Part shown: positions 22,891-35,024 of the stretch, piece by piece
Layout: the number at the start of each line of letters is the position of its first letter
Numbering within the stretch: the stretch's first letter is position 1
Assembly (NCBI GenBank): GCA_030407085.1
Contig: CM059583.1
Coordinates: 21,922,001-21,986,000, forward strand
DNA length: 64,000 nucleotides
Reading direction: 5' to 3'
DNA from: Trichopria drosophilae
Lineage: Eukaryota > Arthropoda > Insecta > Hymenoptera > Diapriidae
The notes under the pieces: generated by a model
The model's input: only the letters and a program-made list of their open reading frames with translations
The model's database searches: none
What the model was told of the DNA's origin: nothing
Translations under genes and position numbers: made by a program

Positions 22891-25609
22891 TTTAAAGTAC
22901 AACTGATTAACGTCGTGATTAATATAAAATTTATAAAGTATAAATTTATCGAAAATCAACCACAGTTTGCATAAGCATAAAGAAATATAAGGTATTGGTT
23001 CAGTTATTATTCGGACAGAAAGGGTATTGGACAGGCAAAGCCCCTAAGAGGAACCCTATGTAATCTGCAATGGTGTTCATGCAATACTGTTTGTAGAACA
23101 ATTATGCCCACCGGCTAGCGCTCGTGAATTACAGAGGATGGGCAGCAAGCACTGCGTATATTGAGATGTTTATGTTTAATATTAATGTCAATTCAAACAA
23201 ATATTTCAAACATCAATAATTGTTTTGTCACCAACAATACAAGAAGCTATGAAATACTTTCCATTTTTTAATTTTCTAATTTTATCGAAGGTATATCAAG
23301 GCAAAACGCCTTTATGGGAATCCTATTCTGGTCCGGATTTAGAAAATTATAAACAATTACTTAACGTTATTATCTGCCACACATTATTCCCAGAATCAGA
23401 TAAGTTTGGTTCGTTTGTAGACTGACAACAATTAACATACTAAATTTATAAAATTAGCTTTACAGTAAAGATTCTACATTAACTGTTATCTAATTTTCAT
23501 CCGCATTTTTTTCAATGGCCGATTGCAATTTTTTTTTACTTGATTACTAGATTTAACATTTCATATTGAATCACAATTAAATTACACTTTTTTTATCTCT
23601 ATCATTATTGTAATAATAACCTCTTTTATGTATTGTTTTATATCTCTGTTTATTTTTGTGTGAATCAGATTTTATCCGTGACATTAAATTTCAAAATTTC
23701 ACTGATTTATGATCAGCATGCCAAAAAAACACAAGAATTCCTACTAGTTTCCTCAAACGATTTCTTTTGATAAAACCCTTATATTTTAGCATTTTATTAT
23801 TTATTGCTTTTATTATTTATTTAACATGAATAAATTGTTTTTCATAATAACATAAAATCGTCGGATGAGGGCGAAATGTCGAACAAGAAGTTAAATAAAA
23901 GAAAAACTGATTATCAAGCATTGAAAAACCAAATGACATAAATTTAATTTCCAAATTAACCCCTACCATATAAAGCGAGTAAGATATTAGTATTATTACT
24001 AGTTTAACAAATTTTATGCATGCTCTACGTAGTACTTAATATTATATAATGGATTTGCAAATAATTAACATATTAAATGTGATACCAATTATTTGACTTC
24101 ATTACGTTGTTTCAATTCAATTATTTCTATCTTTCAATTATTTAATCCTTTGGTTTCCATGTTTTTGACGCGATCTTATCCCTTTTTCTAGTGCGTGTAA
24201 ACAGTTCAAATATATGCAGGATGTATGCTCGATTTATTTCATGTACACCGTAAACATAAATACGCGAATAAATAAAAACGTTTTCAATAGTAGCATATTA
24301 TTGCAATGCATTTGCTAATGTAATTGCTTTCCATCATGTAGAATGTATTTGATTCGTCGACAGCTTATTCAATGCGGAGTCTCATACACTGATTAAAACT
24401 GTTTGCTCATTTTACACATTGGTATTTATTAAACATATATATTATAGTGACAATTATCTTTCGTTCCATATATTTATCCCGAGTACTTAATGGATCGATT
24501 TATTTGCACAGATTTATTTAGTGGAAAAATGTATTCAGAGATTCTCTTGTGACAAATTTATTCAATAAATATAATTTTAAAATACGTTACATTTAAAAAA
24601 GTGGGTTAAAATAAAAAAAATTATGACAAAAAAGTATCCCAAAAATAATTATTTACTGAAATATTTTTAGACGGAATCCGTCTGAAATTGTTATGTTAGG
24701 TCACGTTATTATACTTCATTTCTTTAAATCAATTCAAATTTGGTTGTTTTTTGTATAAGTTTTTATTGTGGGATTTTTGTATATGAAAGCTTTTTTGTAA
24801 TTTTTTTTTCGTAGCTTTTTCCATTAAGTTTTATGATATGGACCTTAAATAAAATTATATTTTTACGAAAATAAAAAAAAATCCATAAGTAAATTTTATA
24901 TATCAAGGAAAAATATTTTCCATATAATTTTAATTGTAAAAAATAAATCACTAAACAAGATTTAATTATCATTGGCGAATTCGAATTGTTTAGATATCAA
25001 ATTAAAGTTCCTACTAATCGTTTTCATATTAAGACTTACACTCGTTTTACGGTAATAAACTCCATAAGTTCGTACTTCGCGATTAAGAAGTTAAATAAAG
25101 TTGCTCAGTCAATCCAATGAATTTCAGAAATTCTGAATTTATTACATCAGACTATCCAGTCGTAAATTATTCATGAAGTTTTCGAGGAAATTACGCCTTG
25201 ATTTAGATTTATGCAGTATCAACTTTTGATCGATTTTATAATTATTAGCTCTGGTAAAAAGTAGATATTTATTCTCCTGATGTAGTTTTGTGAGAAATAA
25301 TAAGACAAAAATCGATAATCTTCTATTATTGGACATAACGCGTTGGATTAATGGTTAAAATGGCGGTGTTAAGTCGTTTCATATTGGATTTTATAGATTG
25401 ATCTACTTTTAACCACCAATTGACCCCCAATTGATTAGTATTTGAATATGTGATGAATTTAACACATATCAGTTAGTAATAAATATACCGGCATAGGAAA
25501 TCATTGAATTTATTTGGTTACAAATAATAATACCAATTTTGAAATCATAAGTTATATTTTCAAAATATCACTTGCTTCATCCATTTAATGGGGAATTACT
25601 TTCAGCATT
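22891..25609. other. Gene-free; weak internal duplication near 23.0 and 23.3 kb
   Basis: A block around 'ggcaaagcccctaagaggaa' (23034) resembles 'ggcaaaacgcctttatggga' (23301) for about 50 bases, suggesting an old duplication. The second copy falls in a 66-codon frame that lacks an ATG start and any domain. The rest is AT-rich with nothing recognised. Confidence 0.45.
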
Positions 25610-26100
25610 GACGCGGCTATTCAACATATAAATTTTCAACACAAGTATGTTTTCATCACAACATAACTTCACTTCATCATAAAGATTTCAACACACCAAC
25701 ATTTCATAAAATTGTTCAACAAATGACCATTTCAACACAATATATATATTAAACATTTTAACAAAATAGGTTAAGTTAGGTTAGGTTAGGTTAGGTTGGG
25801 TTACATTAGGTTAAATCAGGGCAGGTTAGGTTAGGTTAGGTTATGTTAGGTTAAGTAGGGTTAAGTTAGGTTAGGTTAGGTTAGATTTTGGTATTATTTT
25901 GCGCGTATAATATGTAATTGTTATTTTCAACTATTTTATTTAAATGCATTGTTTTTGGTTCGTGTTGAAATGATAATGTGGTGAAATGTTTGTTTTGAAA
26001 TGATTTTACGTTGAAAACTTTTATATTGAACTGTCGTATGTTGAATTTCTATGATGAAATTTCGTATGTTTGAAAGTAGTGTGTTGTATAGTCGTAGTAC
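25610..26100. repeat. TTAGG-cored inverted element, family T copy 2
   Basis: The core at 25767-25885 is a long degenerate TTAGG tract ('aggttaggttaggttaggtt'). The left arm repeats words like 'atttcaacacaccaacattt', 'tttcaacacaa' and 'ttcatcacaac'. The right arm repeats the complements 'gtgttgaaatgataatgtgg', 'tttgaaatgat', 'gttgaaaac' and 'atgttgaattt'. The arms are similar in style rather than base for base. It is an interstitial telomere-like tract carried by a dispersed element, not a chromosome end. Confidence 0.6.
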
Positions 26101-26809
26101 CCTTTAAGCAGTGTCACATAAAAAATATCTGTTCAATTACTGGATGAAAAATATAGTAGACATAGTAATTAAACACCAAGAGGCGAAGAATTATCCACGA
26201 TAAATGTAATTTAAATGAAAATTTCTTTCACGTTGCAGGTTCCTTAAACGTCGGTGTCGTCTGGAATTTCGAAACGTTAGAAAGCGTTAACCCAATACGT
26301 CGTCGGGCTTGAACGGTAAATAAAATTACGTATGCAAATTCAGTAATATTTCCCTCCAACGGAACTAGGCGTGTAGAACCATGACGCAAGTATCCTCGGA
26401 TACAGGGGTCCGGTATTTCGGAAGGAATTATTATCATCGTTGGTAATGGTCGCCTTAATGAGAAGTGACGTTGTCAGATCGTGCCATGGCGCAGTAGATA
26501 CTGACGGTACATGGCAGACCCGCTTCGGCTCATTTCACTACGCAATGCACCGCCATCTAGGAGATGAATGCATCGCCAATCTAAGTTATTTAAAGGCATC
26601 CGATCAATCTCTTTATTGATCAGATTTGCCTGTTTTTGTATTTTGACGTGTTTTGTGTTACGTTCTAAAATGTTAATAAAACGATAATTTCACCTTGGAT
26701 TCTGATCGATAATATAATTAAAATAATTGTTGTTTTCAGAAAACATATGTGCTGAACGTAGATTGTTCCTTAATAAATACGAAATTTTTTACGAGAAGGT
26801 TTTTCAAGT
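26101..26809. other. No gene recognised; CpG-containing patch 26230-26590
   Basis: The patch includes 'cgccatctaggag' and an acceptor-like 'ttctttcacgttgcag' ending at 26239. No open frame of interest follows the acceptor. A cryptic non-coding exon or old host sequence are possibilities only. Confidence 0.4.
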
Positions 26810-29800
26810 CGCCAATCACGAAGGTTACCAGAGACTTTTGAAATTCAAAATGTCGAATAGAAATCAAGACATTTGTTTAAACCAGGCAAAATTTATTACT
26901 GAGTTTTTTTAGGTTGCTGATTACAAATACAACTCTAGATTTTTAAAATTTAAAATGGTCTGTCCAAAATGATAGTCTGACAAAAATAGAATTATAAAAA
27001 GAATACATGTATTGTTTTATATTCGTAAATTATAAAATACTACATTCGTGTCTGTAAGATTGAATACGTCATTTTTAATTTAAAAAATCTGGTTTTCTTT
27101 CTAGTAATTTCTTTACATTTTAGTCGGCGATCGTGGTTTCGCTCCTTTAAATGTTGATAATCTTATATCAGATTCATAATTTTAAGCCTCAAAAAGAAAC
27201 CCAGTAGGTACTTTCATTGTATTCGTCTAATACCAAAAATATAAATACCAAAAATGTATCTTCTTTATTCATATTTGATTAATCAACTGCAGATTATGTA
27301 TCACAATTACTTTTTTTTTAAATTAATTTTAGAATTGCTTAAATTTTTAGGCGACTACATTTACTTTCAAATTTCATAAAGCTAAACCTAAATTTATTCA
27401 GTTACGTTTTTATTTGAACATAATATTTTAATAGTTATGTTTTATAGTTGATGGGTTTAAATGATGGCACTGCTACACGTTGCACTATGTGTTTAATCAA
27501 CATAAGTTTCATTTATAATATCAAATTTTACGCATAGTATGTCAAAAATATTTTTTTTACACTTATACAGCTTTTGGAGAGAGTATAGAACAATGAATGG
27601 TTTAGAAAAAAACCATATTAATTTATTAGACATGCAAAATTAAGATAGAATCAAGGATTCACTTAATTTCATCAAGTGAACAACCATTATTTCATTATAT
27701 ATTCAAGCATGTTCTGTACAGCTTTCTCAAAGAGGAAAATAATTATCTTTCATTAAATTTCATCGTCATTAATTGAAGTTAGAAGAGATGTAAAAATTAA
27801 AAAAAGACTGAAATCAATATATCTTTTAAAAAGTTACATTCTCGGCAAGAAACTATTTTATGCCAATGATTAGGAATGGTGTTATAATTTAATAGTTCGA
27901 TAAAACAAAATCACCATTGTGAACAAAAAAAAAATAACCATGAATGTGTCGTATATTATTTCCATGCGAAATACTTCATCAGTTTTTAAGCGTCAGGTAA
28001 ATATACAACAAAAACTATCATTAAAGTTTTTTTTAAATGTAAAGTACGGATTTTTTAAAATGTTCTATAATATTGTAATATTATTTAAGTTTAAAAAAAA
28101 TGCATTGTTCTGAATTGATATCCGAGATAGAAACGCCACGTACCAGAAATAACTACTAATAACGTGTATATTAAAAGTGACAGGGTCTAGAACTTTCTGC
28201 ATTGCATTTAATTTTAATATGGAAGAACAGAGTGGACGAGTTTTCGATTAAAAAAAAATGCAGATTTGACAACTAGTTTCTACAAGTAATTGACAGAAAT
28301 AAAAAAGGACTATTATTGAATATATATAGTTTGGAAACGTTGGTGTTTTATACAATTAAAACTTTGGATTTATAGAGTTCTTTGTTAAAATACAAATATG
28401 CTTGATTCCCCCTTTCAGAATGAGACGCCATATTTCGTTACGATTGGGGTAGCCAAAGAAATTGGTTGAACCATTTGTTGTAGTATAAAGCTCGTTTTTT
28501 TTCCCGATTCTGAAATCAGATTTGGAAAACAATAAAAATCTAAAAAGATAGCATTATTAAGGGTGAAATTAACATTTTTAACCAATTTTTTTGTGTAATA
28601 GAAAGTTTTTTTACTATAGAAATAAGCATTGACAAACGACGAAAAACTTAAAATATCACATCCGCAAGGTCTGCGCTTTAAACTTCTTATATATACTTTT
28701 TAAGAAGTCAAGAACTTTTTACACAAACTTAACGTAGTATCTGAATTCTTAACAAAATTGTGAATTTTTATTATACTTTGTAGCAACTGGTTCGGTTACG
28801 AATCGATACCAGATTTTAGGAATTAAAAATGGCGAATTTATAATTTAAAGTACGAACCTTACAATATGATCTGCCTATAAGTAGAATATTTATATTTTTA
28901 CATATATTATTATGTATTAATTAAGTATTAAAAATATTACACATTCTTTAGTTATATCAATATCTTAACATTCGTAATTAGCGACCTCAACACCCGAGTA
29001 ATATATTTCATATTATTTTAAAAATTCAGTCCGCCATATTTCATCCGCAATTTTGAATTCTCAAAATCTGACTTCAGATTAATAATCACCAATCTCAAAA
29101 CCACGTTCTACAAAGTATCATAAAAATATACTTCTTCTAAAAAATTAAAACGTTACTTTATAATTGTGTAATAGAAAAATTCATTTAACTTCCATGCTTG
29201 GTCTGCCAATTTGATTTTTTACAAAACGTATGTACTAAATTCAAAGCTTAAATCTTATGGACGTAAAAAATCGATACGATTGTATTGTGGAGCAGATTTC
29301 AGAAGTTTGTAGTATCATTTCAAATCAATCCGATCACTTTTTAAACATTCTTCCGCTATATTAAACCCACCATTTTTAAGTTTTAAAATTTAACGGCAGA
29401 TTAATAATCAGTTATAATAAAAACCGTTCTATAAAGAGTCTAGTCGTACTTTTTCAATGTCAGTAAGTGGATATGAATGGTTTAAAGTGGAATTTAAAGG
29501 GGGCCGAAAATTGCTCTTAGGTCCCCTTCCTGATTTCAGTATAGTAAACCTACATTATTATAAGATATTTACATAAAATGATAGTGGAGCTGTTAATATA
29601 AACTACAGTATTTATTAAAAAAATAAGTGCAATCTTAACTTCTAAGTATTGTTTAAACAATTGGTGAAGCTTAACAATTTAATTATTGTAGTCATGTTTG
29701 AAATTTTTAAAATGCTACTTAAAGTGGTTCATACCAGTCACATTATAACAAAAATTATTCCTGGTTTTTGAATGGAAAAAGGAAAATCTCATTTCTGTGA

Positions 29801-30980
29801 AATATAACCTTTATACGCCAAATGTTAATAGGATAACACTTTTGATCACTTGCACGTAAAAAAAATTACAAACGAATGAGATTTGTTGTAGCTCATAGCA
29901 AAAATTTAAATGCCAACGAGTATTAAGCCGGACGACTGCCACGTAATGAAAGTACGAATACGAGTGGGAATTATATACATTCGGATTTGCGAGGTAGCAA
30001 GTTCATAAAGTTTAATATTTCGTCCTTTTCGTTTTCATTTACTTTTATGTCGGCCTAGGAAGAATAAACGCGCTGGGACAATTAGAATATTTTATACGGT
30101 TTGGAAAAGTCACCCGCGGCGTGACTTCACGTAGAAATACAGGAAATTTAACGTGTGAAATACCGCTACGAAATTTTTAATCTACCTAACTAAATATTGA
30201 TGCAGTGTCCGAAACTGTAACCGTACATTTTTCAATTTCGTGAATTTCTATTGAAATGGCCTAAAGTCAATAAAGGGGGAAATTACATTATTTTTTGTAC
30301 GTGCTACACTTTATTAGAATATAGCCAATGAACTGTTGAGATCAACTTTACAATGTGTCACTTAGTATAGGAACGTGTTATTTACAAATTTAAAAAATGA
30401 AAAAATGGTCTTACAATGCTTTTACAATTTACTTGTTTTGGTTGAATTTACTTTTTCTACATTGCTGTTTCGAAATTATCAAGTTAAATTATGTAGACTT
30501 GATTTGACACGCATTTACTTTAACTGCCTCACTAATTTAATTGATTCTTCAATGAACACGCAGAATTATTTGATAATCTCATTCTATTCAGGTCGGAGGA
30601 ATATGAGAATTTGCGATTGGAAATTTAAGCAATATGAAGGCATTCATGTCAAATGAAGGATTTTATATTGGCATAAAATCAATCGTTCGATCTCACACAC
30701 AAAAGAAATTCTTCAATTATCATAATTTTTCGATTGGTGCCCTTGAATGTTCCGAAATACCTTTTTTTCAATGTGATTTGTTAATCTATTACTCCATTAA
30801 TGATGAGCATTGTATTAGTAATTTTGGTCTATAATTCTGTATAAAAACTTATTGTGAAATTTAATAATGTGAACATAAAAACGACGTACATACATTTTTG
30901 AGAAAGTACAACAAGATTCTGATATCAATTTTAGAAAATTGAAAATGGCAGATCTAATATGTACACAGTTTAATGAAATT
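26810..30980. repeat. Region sprinkled with decayed units of the 121-bp repeat family S
   Basis: Fragments of the family-S theme recur: 'gttgctgattacaaatac' then 'tttaaaatttaaaatgg' (26913-26955), 'cagattcataattttaagcc' (27171), and 'ggaattaaaaatggcgaatt' (28821). More follow at 'attcgtaattagcgacc' (28972), 'cgccatatttcatccgcaat' (29033) and 'gaaaattgaaaatggcag' (30932). They are too diverged and spaced to call units precisely. Frames in this stretch are chance. Confidence 0.55.
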
Positions 30981-32279
30981 AATCTTTCATAAGTTTAAAC
31001 TTTTTTTTTAATATTTAGAGATTCTTTCTTTTATGCTTGAAAGTTATTTTGAAGTCGACCATCTCCATAAGAGTTTTGATAGTTGATATTTCGATGAACC
31101 GATATTTTATATTTTCGTGTAATCTTTGTGTTTTTCTTTTCATTAGAATAAAAGAAAGGACTACATTTTCTGTTAACAGCAGCAAAACTATCTTTATAAT
31201 TCGTGCTCACTTCATATTTGATTTACTTTAACAAAGAAAACCTTTGCAGCTAGTCAGGAAAACGCTGTTATCGTAAGTAGTAACGGCCAGTCGTAGTCAG
31301 ACGACAATATCCAATACTATTTTTTCTCATCTAAAGTAATGAAATAATAGGTGTTCTTTTTTTATTACACTTTTACTAGCATTCTAATTGTACCTTACTG
31401 GTTGTAGAATATCAAAAATATTATTGGCGATAAACGATCGGCCTCGTATGATAAATCAACCTTCCGATTAGATTTCCTGGTTTCTCTTATTCTGCCGTCA
31501 CTCTAGGGCCAAAAATCCACTTTTGCGCCCTCATGTGTCACTTCATCACTGTAAAAGTGTAGCATAAGGACTCTAATTGTGTGACATTTTAAGAATTTTA
31601 AACCCCTGCTAGAAATTAGTATACGATAGGCATGTATTTTTAAACTAGAACGAAGAATCTTGGATAATTAATCAGGATTTTAACCTGGTTTTATGAGGAA
31701 ATATGATACGAACGTATGAGAAATTATTTTGGCAAAAAGGAATTAATGTCAATATATCCTGACAGATTAATAATGTGAAGCGATAAACTTGCGACATTTG
31801 TCAGTCATGAAATAATTCGTACTAAAGAAAAACTATCACAAGATGTTATAGTTGTTAGATAAGAATAATTCCCTACAGATTATGTATTTAGTATAGTACG
31901 TCAGAAACGAGATGACTTTAAAGCTGCAACAACTAAAACAATTATAAATTATTTTGCACTCGGTAGTGACAAATTACTCGAAGTCATTCGGAACGCCATA
32001 GTTTATTAAACATTTTAGCTGGCCCTAACTTAAATAACTAGTAATATAAGAGTATGGTTGTTTTCTCACCCTCGCGAAAAATATTCGATTTCACACCCCT
32101 CTTTTACCCCTATCAATGATCTCCCAAAACGTCAACTCCACGCATGATCACGTTAAATCGTGGACCGAAAAATGGCCGATCCACTCTGTTTTCCGGATGC
32201 ATGCAAAATTGATTGAGACCTGGTGAAAAAAAAAATACAAAATGAGTGGCGAATTGATGAATGCAAATTTCAACGCAGA
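30981..32279. other. Gene-free; fragment of MITE M2 core at about 31275
   Basis: 'cgtaagtagtaacggccag' at 31275-31293 matches the arm motif of the 410-bp MITE but lacks the rest. Otherwise only AT-rich DNA with short chance frames. Confidence 0.5.
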
Positions 32280-33060
32280 ATACCTGCTGGGATGCGCAAC
32301 TGCGTTGCGCTTGAATTATCGATTAACGTGATGGCGATAATAATTATTATCGTTGAGCTGCGTCACACACTGCAAATGGCGTGCGCTCTTGCGTAATTAC
32401 GCGGGGTGTACAAAATAAGCGCATACCACCAGAGAGTGAAGAGGCTCGATGGGAATAGGAGGAAAGAGCCGGATGCACCGGAATGAGGGAGATGAAAATA
32501 CTGGTCAAGTACAGGAGAGAGAAAGAAACATCAACAGAGGAAGAGTCACTGAATGATAGACAAAGAGAGAAAGAGGGAGATACCAGAATGAAGTGAAAGA
32601 GATATACTAAAAGAGACTGCAGGAGAGAGACAGGGATTGTTTGTGGCTGTATATGTGGGTGAGGGTGTAGTGGAGCGCATCGAACTGGGTACACCGTGGA
32701 CCGATTCTAAAGCGCGAAAGCCCCGGTTTATCCCGGCACATCTGCAGATTCTATAGATGCAGAGAGGAGTGCAAGGGGTGTGAGTGAATATTGATTGGTA
32801 GGTGGACTTGACAGGGCACTGTGCCTCGGAGCTAACCGTCGAGATATTACGCTCATCGGCTAACAATATTAACGGGGCAACGACCCCGAAAAGGCAGCGA
32901 ACGGCAGAAAGACGGATGGATCCTCGACATTTCTGTCCGGGATTAAATAGTCGTTCATCTAAGAAAAGGCAGCAGTCAGTCGGGAAAATCCTCTGTAATC
33001 GCTATTGCCGGCGATCGGGCAAAGTTGACGACTGATTACCTTATTTCCATTATTACGTTT
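32280..33060. promoter_or_regulatory. CpG-rich islet with a GA-rich tract, possible regulatory DNA
   Basis: 32512-32660 is strongly purine-rich on the plus strand with many GAGAGA words, of the kind bound by GAGA-factor-like proteins in insect promoters. The flanking sequence is CG-rich. Frames on both strands are shadows of this composition bias (serine/leucine-rich on minus). No splice-bounded exon can be supported. Promoter identity is inferred from composition only. Confidence 0.3.
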
Positions 33061-33300
33061 TCTTGTTTATTAAAGGATTCCTTTCGATCGTGTCTGTTTT
33101 TCTGGAATTCACGATACTTTCCTAAGACAATAACTTTTCATATCCTTCTCTAAATTATTAAATTTCTGTACTAGTTTGCCGAATTTGTTGCGGATATATG
33201 TAGAATTCCATGAAAAATATGCCTTAATTCGGCACAGTTTCATCTAATTTTCAAATGGCATGTACGTTCTTAAATACGTTTTTAAATCAATGATTTTATC

Positions 33301-33399
33301 TATCATGTAGACCAATTTATCGATCTGAACGTTAAAAACTCAACAATCATTCATTTATTTACATGACTCGTTCAGATCGATAAATTCGTCTACATGATA
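33301..33399. repeat. Near-perfect 30-bp hairpin with 39-nt loop
   Basis: 33301-33330 ('tatcatgtagaccaatttat'...) is the reverse complement of 33370-33399 except for one mismatch. Size (99 bases) and single-mismatch stem fit either a tiny MITE or a small-RNA hairpin. A lack of bulges and the transposon-rich surroundings favour a MITE. Confidence 0.8.
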
Positions 33400-33624
33400 A
33401 ATATCCTTATACACGAGTGATAAATTCAAATATAACAATTATTTTATCTTTCTATAAAGTGTTTGAAATTAGAAAAAAATTATACCAATCACCACGCATA
33501 CTTGTGCCCTCTGTTTTTTACCAAAGCAACGCCAATATCAGTCTCAAATTGTAAGGTATTTAATAAACGATTACTCAGCCCCATAACAAGGATTCTGCAC
33601 GCCAAGCTACATTACCATGATTGT

Positions 33625-34240
33625 ATGTTTTGGGAGTCGCTGAATCCTAATCCAAGGGCATTTTAATACCACGAGGCCAGGACCAAGGTCAAATGAAGGT
33701 GATATTTAGAAAAAAATCATTGAACCGATCTGAACCAATATTCTAAAGCATTCTGAGGGTCGCTGAGTCCGAATCCGAGGTCAATTTGACATCAGGTCAC
33801 GAGCAGGGTCAACTTGAGGTAAAAATAAAAAAAGCTCCAATCGGAGAAAATCTCTACTCTTATTTTTCGGATTGCTGAATCCGATTCCAGGGTCTATTTG
33901 ACTTTATCAGGTAAGGTTAATGTGATACTTTTTGACAGTTATTTTTGACATCACAAAAAATCTGACTTCGGATTCGAATTCAACGACCCTAAAATGTCTT
34001 AAAATAGTGGTTCACATTAATTCAATGGTTATTTTCTAATTATGACCTTCGTTTGACTTTGATTGTGATCTTATGGGGTCTAAATGACCTCGGATTCGGA
34101 TCCAGCGACCGCCAAAATGATTTAGAATAGTGGTTCAAATCGATTTAATAGTTTTTCCTAATTATGACCTTCATTAGACCTGGATTCTGACCTGATGAGA
34201 TCAAACAGACCTCGGATTCAGATTCAGCGACCCCCAAAAC
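33625..34240. repeat. Mirror-arranged tandem array related to family S
   Basis: Three left units read 'gtcgctgaatccta' (33634), 'gtcgctgagtccgaatccga' (about 33768) and 'ttgctgaatccgattcc' (33871). Three right units read the complement: 'cggattcgaattcaacgacc' (33969), 'cggattcggatccagcgacc' (34092) and 'cggattcagattcagcgacc' (34213). Right-hand spacing is about 121 bases. The axis is near 33930. AGGTCAAA-type words fill the spacers. The GATTC..TCAGCGACCCC.AAAA core is shared with the 7.8-kb array. Confidence 0.75.
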
Positions 34241-34599
34241 GTACAGTTATTGTAGTTTAGCTCACGTTGCAGAAATTATTTTTTTTTGTGGGACTGTGTA
34301 ATCGTTTATTAATTACCATTTAACTTTAGACTGATTTTGGCATTGATATGACAAAAAAACGGTGTCACAAGAAAATCATTATTATTTAAGAGTACACTGA
34401 TATAGGATGAATTTTGCAACTGCGAGAAAAGAAATCTATGAAAGAATATTATTAGAGTGTTTCTGCATTTTAGGAGAAGAAATAAGCCTTTATACACATG
34501 TCCATCCGTAGATCATTACACATGTATTAAGTATATTAAACTCGATAATACTAAATTGTTAGTACTAATTATTTAGCCCTGTCATTCTTACATAAGAAA
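34241..34599. other. Gene-free AT-rich stretch
   Basis: Nothing recognised between the mirror array and the MITE that follows. Confidence 0.6.
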
Positions 34600-35024
34600 G
34601 AAGGATACCCACGAGTATGAGCGATTAACGCCCTCGACATGGAGCCTTCAACATTGACAAATTCTGGTAGAGTAAGATAGGAACTAACAGCTAATGGAAA
34701 ATTTGAATGTTTTATCATCTGGGAAAGTTTAAAAAATCGTTGTCAAAGTCGCGGATTATACATAGAAAAATGCTGGATTCTAAGTAGTAACAGTCCGCAC
34801 CTACTGCGAACAAGACACATTATGCGGCCTATTACTACCAAAATGACTGCATTTTCTTATGTATAATCCGTGAATTTAACGGCGTTGTTTAAAACTTTCC
34901 CACATCATAAAATAATCGAATTTGCAATTAGTTGTTAGTTGTCATCATACTCTAACCGAATTTGTTAGTTTCGGAGGTTCCATCTTGAAGGCAAAAATCA
35001 CCTATATTCGTAGGCATCGTCCTT
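34600..35024. mobile_element. 410-bp MITE family M2, full copy 4
   Basis: It begins 'ggatacccacgagtatgagc' and ends 'cctatattcgtaggcatcgt'. Arm landmarks are 'tgttttatcatctgggaaag', 'gtcaaagtcgcggattatac', 'aagtagtaacagtccgc' and, inverted, 'gcggcctattactacc', 'gtataatccgtga', 'aaaactttcccacatcat', 'gttccatcttgaagg'. It aligns across its length with 21739-22147. No coding capacity. Confidence 0.85.

Noticed and set aside
23225..23425. 66-codon frame with a protein-like look
   Set aside because: No ATG at its start, no recognisable family, and part of it seems to be a weak duplicate of non-coding sequence at 23.03 kb.
23857..23890. Second hammerhead-like stretch (ggatgagggcgaaatgtcg)
   Set aside because: The core departs from CUGANGA and there is no stem II, although an AATAAA follows; at best a decayed relic.
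25767..25885. True telomere end
   Set aside because: The TTAGG tract is short, degenerate and internal, with element-like arms on both sides.
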